Shown here one piece after another: positions 1 through 8,043 of a DNA stretch of 64,000 bases. The DNA lies in NCBI RefSeq assembly GCF_900537115.1, contig NZ_UNRG01000001.1:187121-251120 (forward strand), written 5' to 3'. A program made the position numbers and the translations under genes. Under the pieces are notes generated by a model. It saw nothing but the letters and a program-made list of their open reading frames with translations. It was not told the DNA's origin and did no database searches. Numbering within the stretch: the stretch's first letter is position 1; each line of letters begins with the position of its first letter. The stretch comes from Arthrobacter sp. Alg241-R88. Lineage in GTDB: Bacteria; Actinomycetota; Actinomycetes; Actinomycetales; Micrococcaceae.

Positions 1-1
1 C

Positions 2-733
2 CGCCAAAAGGTCAATACCGGCAGTACCTCAACGCCATACGTCTCGGTGGTCATGAAAGATAAATCCATCGAGAAGGTGCAGTCCAAGATCTTCCAAACC
101 GGTTGGACGTGTCCCACCCCGGGTACCTGCACCCGCTGGGGCCAAGTTACCGTCAACCCATCCGTATTCTCGACCGATGGTCTCAAAGAAACGCGCCTGC
201 GCTTCTTCTCTGACGTCGATGACGCTGCTGCGGGCGGCAAGACAGCTGCAGCCAGTATGACCGCCAACCTCAACTTCCAGTATTACGTTGATCTGTCGCC
301 CACCCGCGCCAATAGCGACGTCTCCCGCGATCCTTACTTGCGCGGTAAGGGATGGTACTCGGCCCCCGGCCGCAACCTGGCTGTAGGCGGCTATTGTGAA
401 GCCGACCTCGTGACCGTTCCAGCCCCGAATACTCCCGTTAGCGGCATATGGTCGCCCGCCGTCAAGATGGTTTGGCACGGCAATGCGCGCGACCCGCACG
501 TCACGGCCCATGAAGTCCGCATCGACCCGGACCTCCATAACAATAATCCCGGTATAGTCGTTCGCCGGGCGGTCGGGGAGTACGACGGCCCGATCAGTAT
601 CGACACCACGCAGCTGGCGAACGGCAAGCACACGCTGTTCCTGCGCGCCGATTGCAACGACCAGTACGGCCGCAACTCCACCACCTCGGGCGTTCTGATC
701 GTGCCATTTGAGGTCAGTAACGGCATCGGGTAA
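2..733 (+). CDS. Hypothetical protein, C-terminal part (5' end outside window)
   Basis: The reading frame is already open at base 2 and runs to TAA at 731-733, so the true start probably lies upstream. The visible ~243 residues are rich in beta-forming, polar sequence with three scattered cysteines and a pattern like a secreted beta-sandwich module (GWTCPTPGTCTRW near the start, NGKHTLFLRADCNDQYG near the end). No family is recognised. Its base composition looks somewhat less GC-rich at third positions than the neighbours, which may point to an acquired gene. An antisense frame covers much of the same DNA but continues into the shadow of the next gene and is not credible. Function unknown. 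Confidence 0.6.
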   Translation, partial: RQKVNTGSTSTPYVSVVMKDKSIEKVQSKIFQTGWTCPTPGTCTRWGQVTVNPSVFSTDGLKETRLRFFSDVDDAAAGGKTAAASMTANLNFQYYVDLSPTRANSDVSRDPYLRGKGWYSAPGRNLAVGGYCEADLVTVPAPNTPVSGIWSPAVKMVWHGNARDPHVTAHEVRIDPDLHNNNPGIVVRRAVGEYDGPISIDTTQLANGKHTLFLRADCNDQYGRNSTTSGVLIVPFEVSNGIG

Positions 734-807
734 GTCCTGCCACCTATCTGTGGGTGGTGTGTTCGGGCCCTGCCGGGCCTACCCTTTGAGCGAAGAACCG
801 GACAATC

Positions 808-834
808 CCCGGCGGCCCCTTCCAGGCCGCCGGG
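808..834 (+). terminator. GC-rich hairpin between the first gene and the LacI gene
   Basis: A perfect 10-bp stem (808-817 with 825-834) with a 7-base loop. There is no following T-run on the + strand, so it is a plausible but not canonical terminator of the upstream gene. Confidence 0.4.
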
Positions 835-870
835 AAAATCCTTGGTGTTGGCAACCGGCACAATGGGGAC

Positions 871-1887
871 ATGACAAAAAGCAGCACCGGGCGGCTGCCG
901 CGCCTTGAGGACGTTGCGGAACTTGCCGGCGTCTCCCACCAGACCGTTTCCAGGGTGGTCAACGGCCATCCCAACGTCAGCAAAACGACCCGCGAAAAGG
1001 TTGAGGCGGCCATCGCGGAGCTGGGCTACCGGCGCAACACCGCGGCTCGAAGCCTGGTGACGAGGCGCTCGCAGACCATCGGTGTGCTGGGCAGTGAGCT
1101 TTCCCAGTACGGCCCGGCCAACACCATGCTGGGCGTGGAGCAGGCAGCGCGGGACGCCGGTTACTTCGTCAGCATCGCCGCGTTGCGTTCCGTAAGCAGG
1201 GACGCCATCTTGGATGCGCTGAGGCACTTTCTGGACCAGGCGGTGGACGGGATCGCCGTCCTGGTGCCGCACACCGAAACCTTGCGGATCCTGGAGGAGT
1301 TCAACCCCGGTGTGCCGGTGATGGCTGTCGGTTCGCTGGGCAACGAGGCCGTCAGCGGAGCGATGGTGGACCAGAAACGCGGGGCTGAGCTCGCCGTCGG
1401 GCATCTCATCGAGTTGGGGCACAGCAGGATCGGCCACGTTGCCGGCCCGGCGGACTGGATTGATGGTGCCTTGCGCACCGAGGGATGGCGCGCAGCGCTG
1501 CAGCACGCAGGCCTCCAGGATGACCTGTTATTTGAAGGCGACTGGAGCGCGGGGAGCGGCTACGCGATCGGGCGGCAACTGGCGGCGGAACGAAGGGCAA
1601 CGGCCGTGTTTGTGGGCAATGACCAGATGGCCCTCGGCGTGCTCCGCGCCTTCAACGAGGCGGGGGTCCGGGTGCCCGACGACGTGTCCGTGGTGGGGTT
1701 CGACGACCAGCCCGAGTCCAGCTACTTCACCCCGCCTCTCACCACGGTACGGCAGGACTTCGCAGAGCTTGGCAGGCGCTGTATGGACACCATGCTGAAG
1801 GAGATTGAGGCGGGCGCCGCCGTCAGCTCCACAGTGGTAACTCCGGAGCTGGTGCGCCGGGAAAGTGCGGCAGCGCCAAGGCATTAG
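871..1887 (+). CDS. LacI-family transcriptional regulator
   Basis: Sugar-responsive DNA-binding repressor of 338 residues, the usual size for the family. Residues ~9-60 form the LacI helix-turn-helix (LEDVAELAGVSHQTVSRVVN, then a hinge helix), followed by a periplasmic-binding-protein-like sensor domain ending with the typical VSVVGFDDQPESSYFTPPLTTV strand/loop region. A CACAAT -10-like hexamer lies at 859-864, only 7 bases from the ATG, and no good Shine-Dalgarno is present, so a leaderless mRNA is possible. It stands ~740 bp upstream of araB, whose promoter carries a LacI-type palindrome, and could be the arabinose repressor; the second LacI gene at 10441 is an alternative candidate. Confidence 0.92.
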   Translation: MTKSSTGRLPRLEDVAELAGVSHQTVSRVVNGHPNVSKTTREKVEAAIAELGYRRNTAARSLVTRRSQTIGVLGSELSQYGPANTMLGVEQAARDAGYFVSIAALRSVSRDAILDALRHFLDQAVDGIAVLVPHTETLRILEEFNPGVPVMAVGSLGNEAVSGAMVDQKRGAELAVGHLIELGHSRIGHVAGPADWIDGALRTEGWRAALQHAGLQDDLLFEGDWSAGSGYAIGRQLAAERRATAVFVGNDQMALGVLRAFNEAGVRVPDDVSVVGFDDQPESSYFTPPLTTVRQDFAELGRRCMDTMLKEIEAGAAVSSTVVTPELVRRESAAAPRH

Positions 1888-1959
1888 CGGTTGCCTCGCT
1901 GTGGCCTGACGCCACGCCCCAGCCTGAAGCGATACCCGTCATTATTCTTCCGCCCGGTA

Positions 1960-2439
1960 CTAAGCGGCGCGGGAGCTCTGGCGGTCCGTGGAACTGCGCC
2001 GGGACCAGCCTGTAAGCCGGGGCCAGTAGTTGATGGCCGCGTACGCTGCCAGCGCCGCGGCCATGTGCAGATGGAGCATCAGGTGGAGTGAATGGGCGGC
2101 GGGCGCAGCCGCTTCGCCGGCCGGCGGCACGTCCTGGGTAATTCCACCGTGGCCGTGCACAGACAGGCCGCTTCCGGAGCCGCCGGAAAAAACCGCGAAC
2201 CCGAGATGAAGCAGTTGCTGGGCCACTCCGCAAACGAGCAGCAATAACCAGCCCGGCATCGGGACGCGCCCCAGGATGGCGGCGGCCATACCAAGCAGCG
2301 CGGCGAGCGCCAAGAGGATGAGGAGGCCGGGCGCGGGACCTCCGGCCGCCAAGTGGGCCGCCAGTCCGAGGCCAGTGGAGATGGGGCCCGCCAGCCACGC
2401 GCCGGAGCCGGCGCGGACCTGTGGTGTCGCGTCGTCCAC
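1960..2439 (-). CDS. Hypothetical membrane protein
   Basis: Predicted 159-residue integral membrane protein. Several hydrophobic stretches are visible (around residues 35-60, 64-85 and 118-140) with a histidine-rich loop (HSLHLMLHLHMAAALAAYAA) late in the protein. It is convergent with the LacI gene and divergent from araB. Gly/Ala/Leu-rich composition with histidines resembles small actinobacterial membrane proteins of unknown role. No function can be assigned. Competing overlapping frames on this strand (1823-2461, 2079-2531) lack such membrane periodicity. Confidence 0.65.
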   Translation of the reverse strand: MDDATPQVRAGSGAWLAGPISTGLGLAAHLAAGGPAPGLLILLALAALLGMAAAILGRVPMPGWLLLLVCGVAQQLLHLGFAVFSGGSGSGLSVHGHGGITQDVPPAGEAAAPAAHSLHLMLHLHMAAALAAYAAINYWPRLTGWSRRSSTDRQSSRAA

Positions 2440-2555
2440 GGAGCTCCTTCCGGTTGGTCACGGTTCATCCTGTCCTTACCCCGTTGGGGAGCGTTCCCAC
2501 ACTTTCGCGATCGGCGTCCTGCCTCCGGCAACTATAAAAGGACCCGGCGCCGGTA

Positions 2556-2584
2556 TTGACACCGCTGTTGTTAGCGCTCACAAT
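2556..2584 (+). promoter_or_regulatory. araB promoter with overlapping LacI-type operator
   Basis: TTGACA (2556-2561) and CACAAT (2579-2584) are separated by 17 bp. A 16-bp near-perfect palindrome TTGTTAGCGCTCACAA (2568-2583, one mismatch, CG-centred GCGC core) covers the spacer and the -10, as expected for a LacI-family repressor site. Start of araB is at 2628. Confidence 0.7.
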
Positions 2585-2627
2585 CGAAAGGGTCGCGGAG
2601 CTGCGGCAGCTATTGGAGGAACTTTCT

Positions 2628-4376
2628 ATGGACGTCAAAGTGGACACGGACAGCTACGTCATCGGTGTGGACTATGGAACGCTCTCCGGCCGGGCCGTGG
2701 TGGTCCGTGTCCGGGACGGCAAAGAGCTTGGCAGCGGTGTGTTTGAGTACCCGCACGCGGTGGTCACCGATGCCCTTCCGGCAGACGTCGCGGACCTTTC
2801 CGGTGAAACAGCCGCACGGCTTCCCGGCGAATGGGCGCTGCAGGTGCCGAACGACTACCGCGACGTCCTGCGCACCGCGGTTCCCGCCGCCGTTGCCGAG
2901 GCAGGGATCGACCCCGCCGCCGTCGTCGGAATTGCCACGGACTTCACCGCCTGCACCATGGTGCCGGTTACGGCGGACGGCACCCCGCTGAACGAGCTCC
3001 CGGGATTCGGAAACCGGCCCCATGCCTATGTGAAGCTTTGGCGCCACCACGCGGCCCAGGGCCAGGCTGACAGGATCAACAGGCTCGCGGCGGAACGGGG
3101 CGAGGAGTGGCTGCCGCGCTATGGCGGACTGATCTCTTCGGAATGGGAGTTCGCCAAAGGCCTGCAGCTCCTGGAGGAGGACCCCGAAGCCTATGCGGCG
3201 ATGGACCACTGGGTTGAAGCTGCTGACTGGATCGTTTGGCAGCTGTGCGGCCAATATGTCCGGAACGCCTGCACGGCCGGTTACAAGGGCATTTACCAGG
3301 ACGGCCGTTACCCGTCTGAGGACTTCCTCGCAGCCCTGAATCCCCAGTTCAAGGACTTCGTCAGCAGCAAGCTCGAGCACACCATCGGCCGTTTGGGCGA
3401 GGCCGCCGGCTACCTCACCGCTGAGGCTGCTGCCTGGACGGGGCTGCCCGAAGGCATCGCCGTGGCGGTGGGCAATGTGGATGCCCACGTCACCGCTCCT
3501 GCTGCGAGGGCAGTGGACCCGGGCCAGCTGGTGGCCATCATGGGCACCTCCACCTGCCACGTTATGAGCGGCACCGAACTGCGCGAAGTGCCCGGCATGT
3601 GTGGTGTGGTGGACGGCGGCATCGTGGACGGACTGTGGGGCTACGAAGCCGGCCAGTCCGGCGTCGGAGACATCTTCGCCTGGTTCACCAAGTACGGTGT
3701 GCCGCCGGAATACCATCAGGCAGCCGAAGCTGCCGGCTTGGGCATCCACGAATACCTCACCGAGCTGGCCTCCCGCCAGGCCATCGGCGCGCATGGCCTC
3801 ATCGCCCTCGACTGGCACTCGGGCAACCGCTCCGTGCTGGTGGATCACGAGCTCTCCGGCATCGTGGTGGGGCAGACCCTGGCCACGCGCCCGGAGGACA
3901 CCTACCGTGCACTCCTGGAAGCCACCGCCTTTGGCACCCGGACCATCGTGGACGCGTTCCGCGACTCCGGCGTTCCGGTGAAGGAGTTCATCGTTGCCGG
4001 CGGCCTGCTCAAGAACCCGCTCCTGATGCAGATCTACGCGGACGCCACCAACCTGCAGCTCTCCACCATCGGCTCCACTCAAGGCCCCGCCCTGGGCTCC
4101 GCCATCCACGCCGCCGTCGCTGCCGGAAAGTACTCGAATGTCCGTGAAGCGGCCGCCGCTATGGGCTCCCAGCCGGGCGAGGTGTACACACCCATTCCGG
4201 AGAACGTGGCCGCCTACGAGGAACTTTTCCAGGAGTACAAAGCCCTGCATGACTACTTCGGCCGCGGCAGCAACCATGTGATGCACCGGCTTAAGGCCAT
4301 CCAGCGCAGGGCGGCGGGTTCGCTTCCGGCCCCCGCTGCGATTGCTTCCGAGGCTGCCGTGGAGGTGTCCGCATGA
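2628..4376 (+). CDS. araB: Ribulokinase
   Basis: Phosphorylates L-ribulose to L-ribulose 5-phosphate with ATP, second step of L-arabinose catabolism. FGGY carbohydrate kinase of 582 residues. N-terminal ATPase motif IGVDYGTLSGRAVVV, substrate-domain motif ATDFTACTMVP, and the C-terminal nucleotide-binding segment IVAGGLLKNPLLMQIYADA are all present. The ATG at 2628 is chosen because GGAGGA ends 7 bases upstream and homologous sequence starts there; the frame stays open further 5' through the operator, which cannot be coding. First gene of araB-araD-araA; its stop overlaps the araD start (ATGA). Expression is probably controlled by the operator at 2568-2583. Confidence 0.97.
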   Translation: MDVKVDTDSYVIGVDYGTLSGRAVVVRVRDGKELGSGVFEYPHAVVTDALPADVADLSGETAARLPGEWALQVPNDYRDVLRTAVPAAVAEAGIDPAAVVGIATDFTACTMVPVTADGTPLNELPGFGNRPHAYVKLWRHHAAQGQADRINRLAAERGEEWLPRYGGLISSEWEFAKGLQLLEEDPEAYAAMDHWVEAADWIVWQLCGQYVRNACTAGYKGIYQDGRYPSEDFLAALNPQFKDFVSSKLEHTIGRLGEAAGYLTAEAAAWTGLPEGIAVAVGNVDAHVTAPAARAVDPGQLVAIMGTSTCHVMSGTELREVPGMCGVVDGGIVDGLWGYEAGQSGVGDIFAWFTKYGVPPEYHQAAEAAGLGIHEYLTELASRQAIGAHGLIALDWHSGNRSVLVDHELSGIVVGQTLATRPEDTYRALLEATAFGTRTIVDAFRDSGVPVKEFIVAGGLLKNPLLMQIYADATNLQLSTIGSTQGPALGSAIHAAVAAGKYSNVREAAAAMGSQPGEVYTPIPENVAAYEELFQEYKALHDYFGRGSNHVMHRLKAIQRRAAGSLPAPAAIASEAAVEVSA

Positions 4377-5062
4377 GCATCCTGGACACGATCTCCCGCG
4401 TCCGGGAGGAAGTGTGTGCCCTGCACGCCGAGCTGACGCGCTACGTGCTGGTGGTGTGGACGGCAGGCAACGTCTCGGCCCGGGTCCCAGGCCAGGAGCT
4501 GATGGTCATTAAGCCCTCGGGTGTTTCCTACCAGGACCTCACTCCCGAGCAGATGGTGGTGACGGATCTCTACGGGGTGCCCGTGGACGGGGATGCAACA
4601 GGTACGTGGGGCAATCCGCCGTTGTCGCCGTCGTCGGACACTGCAGCCCACGCCTATGTCTACCGGCATATGCCGGAGGTGGGCGGGGTAGTGCACACGC
4701 ACTCCACTTATGCCACCGCGTGGGCGGCCCGCGGGGAGGCCATTCCCTGTGTGCTCACCATGATGAGCGACGAATTCGGCGGATCCATCCCCGTAGGGCC
4801 GTTCGCGCTGATCGGCGACGATTCAATCGGCCACGGGATCGTGGAGACGCTGAAGAACTCCAATTCCCCGGCCGTGCTCATGCAGAACCATGGGCCATTC
4901 ACCATCGGCAAGGACGCGAAATCCGCTGTTAAGGCGGCCGTGATGTGCGAGGAGGTGGCCCGCACGGTGCACATTGCACGCCAGCTGGGCGAGCCCCTCC
5001 CCATCGACCAAGGCCACATCGATTCGCTCTACGCCCGCTACCAGAACGTTTACGGGCAGTAA
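4373..5062 (+). CDS. araD: L-ribulose-5-phosphate 4-epimerase
   Basis: Zinc-dependent class II aldolase-family enzyme converting L-ribulose 5-phosphate to D-xylulose 5-phosphate, which enters the pentose phosphate pathway. 229 residues, normal length. Visible elements are the substrate loop GNVSARVPG, PSSDTAAHAY, the zinc-binding HTH pair at H108 and H110 (VVHTHSTYATAW), and the later QNHGPF histidine. The start codon overlaps the araB stop by 4 bp, indicating translational coupling. A short hairpin whose loop is the stop codon region lies at the 3' end. Confidence 0.97.
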   Translation: MSILDTISRVREEVCALHAELTRYVLVVWTAGNVSARVPGQELMVIKPSGVSYQDLTPEQMVVTDLYGVPVDGDATGTWGNPPLSPSSDTAAHAYVYRHMPEVGGVVHTHSTYATAWAARGEAIPCVLTMMSDEFGGSIPVGPFALIGDDSIGHGIVETLKNSNSPAVLMQNHGPFTIGKDAKSAVKAAVMCEEVARTVHIARQLGEPLPIDQGHIDSLYARYQNVYGQ

Positions 5063-5077
5063 CTGCCGGCCCTTTTT
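5055..5077 (+). terminator. Weak hairpin plus T6 between araD and araA
   Basis: Five-bp stem GGCAG/CTGCC with the araD stop codon TAA as its loop (5055-5067), then GGCCC and six T residues (5072-5077). Too weak to be a full terminator; might tune araA expression relative to araBD. Confidence 0.3.
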
Positions 5078-5113
5078 TACGGATCACCAAAGACTTACTC
5101 CCGAAGGAGAACC

Positions 5114-6634
5114 ATGAGCACCGCAGCAAACACTTCCCTTGACGGTTACGAGGTCTGGTTCCTCACCGGCAGCCAGCACCTCTACGGCGAGGACGTCCTC
5201 AAGCAGGTGGCCGCCCAGTCCCAGGAAATTGCCAACCAGCTGAACGCGTCCTCCTCGGTGCCTGTGCGGATCGTCTGGAAGCCGGTCCTGACCGACTCCG
5301 ACGCCATCCGCCGGACTGCGCTTGAGGCCAACTCGGACGATTCCGTCATCGGCGTCACGGCCTGGATGCACACGTTTTCGCCGGCAAAGATGTGGATCCA
5401 GGGCCTGGACCTGCTCCGCAAGCCGCTGCTCCACCTGCATACCCAGGCCAACCGGGACCTGCCGTGGGCGGATATCGACTTCGACTTCATGAACCTGAAC
5501 CAGGCCGCGCACGGTGACCGCGAGTTTGGCTACATCCAGTCCCGCCTGGGCATCGCCCGCAAGACTGTGGTGGGACACGTCTCCAACCCGGAGGTGGCCC
5601 GCCAGGTGGGCTCGTGGCAGCGCGCCGCGGCTGGCTGGGCCGCCGTCCGCACCCTGAAGCTGACCCGCTTCGGTGACAACATGCGCAACGTCGCCGTCAC
5701 CGAAGGCGACAAAACCGAGGCGGAGCTCCGCTTCGGCGTCGCCGTCAACACCTGGTCCGTCAACGAGCTCGCCGACGCCGTGCACGGTGCCGCGGAGGCC
5801 GACGTCGACGCACTGGTTGCCGAGTACGAGGACCTTTACGACGTGGTCCCCGAGCTGCGCGCCGGGGCCGCACGGCACGACTCCCTCCGTTACGGGGCGA
5901 GGATTGAGCTGGGCCTGCGCAGCTTCCTCGAAGCCAACGGCTCGGCGGCGTTCACCACCTCCTTCGAGGACCTTGGCGCGCTGCGCCAGCTCCCCGGCCT
6001 GGCGGTGCAGCGGCTGATGGCCGCCGGTTACGGCTTTGGTGCCGAGGGCGACTGGAAGACCGCCATCCTGGTCCGCGCGGCCAAGGTGATGGGCGGTGAC
6101 CTGCCCGGCGGGGCGTCGCTGATGGAGGATTACACGTACCACCTGGAACCCGGGGCCGAGAAGATCCTGGGCGCCCACATGCTGGAGGTCTGCCCCTCGC
6201 TGACCGCCGGGAAGCCGCGCCTGGAAATCCATCCGCTGGGCATCGGCGGCAAGGAAGACCCCGTGCGCCTGGTGTTCGACGCCGATGCCTCCCCGGGGGT
6301 CGTCGTCGCCCTGTCCGACATGCGGGACAGGTTCCGCCTGGTGGCGAACGCCGTCGATGTGGTTCCCCTGGACCAGCCCCTGCCCAACCTTCCCGTGGCA
6401 CGCGCCCTGTGGCAGCCAAAGCCTGACTTCGCCACCTCCGCGGCAGCCTGGCTCACCGCGGGCGCAGCCCACCACACCGTACTGTCCACGCAGGTGGGGA
6501 TGGATGTCTTCGAGGACTTCGCGGACATCGCCAAAACCGAACTGCTCACCATCAACGAGGACACCACCATCCGGCAGTTCAAGAAAGACCTCAACTGGAA
6601 CGCGGCCTACTACAAACTGGCCGGCGGCATCTAA
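5114..6634 (+). CDS. araA: L-arabinose isomerase
   Basis: Mn-dependent cytoplasmic isomerase interconverting L-arabinose and L-ribulose, the first step of the pathway although the gene is third in the operon. 506 residues, typical of the AraA family (~500). Signature segments: [12 protein letters not shown] at the N terminus, the metal/catalytic region with LMEDYTYHL and [11 protein letters not shown] (the two conserved glutamates), [17 protein letters not shown] (conserved His) and the C-terminal HHTVLST histidine. GAAGGAGA lies just upstream of the ATG. A strong terminator follows at 6651-6680. Confidence 0.98.
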   Translation: MSTAANTSLDGYEVWFLTGSQHLYGEDVLKQVAAQSQEIANQLNASSSVPVRIVWKPVLTDSDAIRRTALEANSDDSVIGVTAWMHTFSPAKMWIQGLDLLRKPLLHLHTQANRDLPWADIDFDFMNLNQAAHGDREFGYIQSRLGIARKTVVGHVSNPEVARQVGSWQRAAAGWAAVRTLKLTRFGDNMRNVAVTEGDKTEAELRFGVAVNTWSVNELADAVHGAAEADVDALVAEYEDLYDVVPELRAGAARHDSLRYGARIELGLRSFLEANGSAAFTTSFEDLGALRQLPGLAVQRLMAAGYGFGAEGDWKTAILVRAAKVMGGDLPGGASLMEDYTYHLEPGAEKILGAHMLEVCPSLTAGKPRLEIHPLGIGGKEDPVRLVFDADASPGVVVALSDMRDRFRLVANAVDVVPLDQPLPNLPVARALWQPKPDFATSAAAWLTAGAAHHTVLSTQVGMDVFEDFADIAKTELLTINEDTTIRQFKKDLNWNAAYYKLAGGI

Positions 6635-6650
6635 GCCGCCTCGCCTGGCA

Positions 6651-6680
6651 GCAGCCCCGGAACGTGTCTTCCGGGGCTGC
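6651..6680 (+). terminator. Terminator after araA
   Basis: Perfect 12-bp stem (6651-6662 with 6669-6680), 6-base loop, followed by GTCCAGTTTTGG. It sits between convergent genes and could serve both strands. Confidence 0.75.
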
Positions 6681-6719
6681 GTCCAGTTTTGGGGCTGTTG
6701 CCCCTTCCTGCAGGCCTTC

Positions 6720-7445
6720 CTAGTGGCCGAAGTGTGCGCGCGGAGGGCCCTCGGGCAACCGCTCGAGGATGTCCTCCGCCACCCTGCGGACCTTGATGTT
6801 CCGATGGCTTGATGCCTTGGCCAGGATCGAGAAGGCCTCGTGGTACGAACATCCGTTCTGGGCCATGATCACGCCGCAGGCAACGTTGATGGACGTGCGG
6901 CTGTCCAATGCCAGACGCAGGTCCGACGCGGTGGACCTCGCGGTGTGCAGGTCAAGGGCCATCTGCAGGCTCTTGGCCGCAAGGCCGGCGAAGGATCGGG
7001 CCTCTGAAATCACCTGCAGGGGGAATGCCTTGGCATCCTGGGCGAAGAACGCCAAGGCTGCGCTGGTCGGGCGGACCGGTGTGCCATCATTCCGCGCCTC
7101 CCCGGCGCCCTGGTCCACAGCGAGCCGTACGCCGAGGACGCTGCCCAGGCGGGCCAGCTGCAGCTGGTTGCAATACCGCGGCCAACGGAAATCGCCGCTT
7201 CTTTGCAGCACAGCCACGGGATGGCCGCCGGACAGAACCTCGCTGACCGGCCCTTCACCCTCGTGCTGCTCCCACTCCAACAGCCGGATGACGTCCGGCG
7301 TCGTACCGGTGATGGCCGGAGTTCTCTTGGGCTGGCGCACCACTACAGCGCATTCGATGACCACGTCCGTGGTGCGGACGACGGCGCGGGCGGACGCCGC
7401 GGCCAGCAGCTCAAGGGAGTCGTGCAGCGTCTCAGCGCCGGTCAT
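6720..7445 (-). CDS. GAF-ANTAR domain regulator
   Basis: Likely RNA-binding transcription antiterminator. An N-terminal GAF-like sensor region (about residues 5-150) precedes a C-terminal ANTAR three-helix domain (LDSRTSINVACGVIMAQNG, then SYHEAFSILAKASSHRNIKV). No receiver domain is present, as usual in the actinobacterial GAF-ANTAR group. The frame stays open to an ATG at 7724, but that extra 93 residues would span a 12-bp perfect hairpin and almost coincide with a predicted promoter, so I prefer the ATG at 7445 (241 residues); its Shine-Dalgarno is weak and the start is uncertain. Convergent with araA and divergent from abfA, so a role in arabinose use is possible but unproven. Confidence 0.85.
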   Translation of the reverse strand: MTGAETLHDSLELLAAASARAVVRTTDVVIECAVVVRQPKRTPAITGTTPDVIRLLEWEQHEGEGPVSEVLSGGHPVAVLQRSGDFRWPRYCNQLQLARLGSVLGVRLAVDQGAGEARNDGTPVRPTSAALAFFAQDAKAFPLQVISEARSFAGLAAKSLQMALDLHTARSTASDLRLALDSRTSINVACGVIMAQNGCSYHEAFSILAKASSHRNIKVRRVAEDILERLPEGPPRAHFGH

Positions 7446-7608
7446 GAGGTCCAGCAGGATTCCATCCGGCTTCGCGGCTGACGAAGCCGCTGTCTGCGGC
7501 TGGCCCTGCCGTGCCGGTGCGGGATGGCCCAATGGATTCCCGTGTGAGCCGTGCGCCGGCGCGGCAACCCCCTGGCGGTGGTGGCCTGAACCTGGCGCGG
7601 AAAAGAGA

Positions 7609-7666
7609 GGGCCGGCGACGGCTGGGGGAGAGGCCTTGGTCTCAAAGGCCTCCTCGTCGCCGGCCC
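7609..7666 (-). promoter_or_regulatory. Nested terminator-like hairpin in the ANTAR gene leader
   Basis: On the - strand an outer perfect 12-bp stem (7655-7666 with 7609-7620) encloses an inner 8-bp stem GAGGCCTT/AAGGCCTC (7630-7637 with 7645-7652). It is followed by TCTCTTTT on the same strand (7608 downward). This looks like an intrinsic terminator placed between the predicted promoter and the coding region, i.e. a possible attenuator. Confidence 0.5.
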
Positions 7667-7722
7667 CGCTTAATGCCCGAGTCCTTCGGACCGGGAAGTT
7701 GGAGCTTGCGTGTCTCGCATGC

Positions 7723-7751
7723 ATTACGTCTCACACCCCCTCGTGAGTCAA
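7723..7751 (-). promoter_or_regulatory. Predicted promoter of the ANTAR gene
   Basis: Read on the - strand: TTGACT (7751-7746), 17-bp spacer, CGTAAT (7728-7723). It would start RNA near 7716 and give a leader of about 270 nt ahead of the ATG at 7445. Confidence 0.4.
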
Positions 7752-7996
7752 GTACCGCGAGCCGGAAGATGGCTTGTCTCTGTGAAAAACCTAGTTCCGT
7801 AGCCGCCCGGGGAGAACGCGTAACCGGTACTTGTCTTTGAGATTAGGTATTACTTGGTTTTTGGCCTGCGCTGCCTGGTTTTCGATGTCCTCGCAGGTGG
7901 GTGCCCCCTTTCCCGGCCCTTGCCGCTGCAAAACACTGCCGGGGGAGGCTGCGGCCCCGGGCTTGACTCCTGACGGGCAACCCCCAACAATATTTC

Positions 7997-8008
7997 TATA
8001 ACGTTGTA
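7997..8008 (+). promoter_or_regulatory. Candidate LacI-type operator upstream of abfA
   Basis: TATAACGTTGTA, a CG-centred palindrome with one mismatch, lies 36 bp before the abfA start. The central AACGTT is typical of LacI-family sites. The rest of the 7752-8043 gap shows no convincing gene. Confidence 0.4.
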
Positions 8009-8043
8009 AAAATCGAGCAGAACCCAGGAACGAGGACGTTTTC

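Noticed and set aside
2610..4286. Long open frame antisense to araB (and a similar one antisense to ureA-ureE, 12759-15422)
   Set aside because: Their products show only shadow composition (His/Gly/Arg/Val-rich, no motifs), while the opposite strand carries unmistakable enzymes. High GC makes long antisense frames common.
7446..7724. N-terminal extension of the GAF-ANTAR protein
   Set aside because: The extension has no domain character, spans a strong perfect hairpin and begins at the predicted -10 region.
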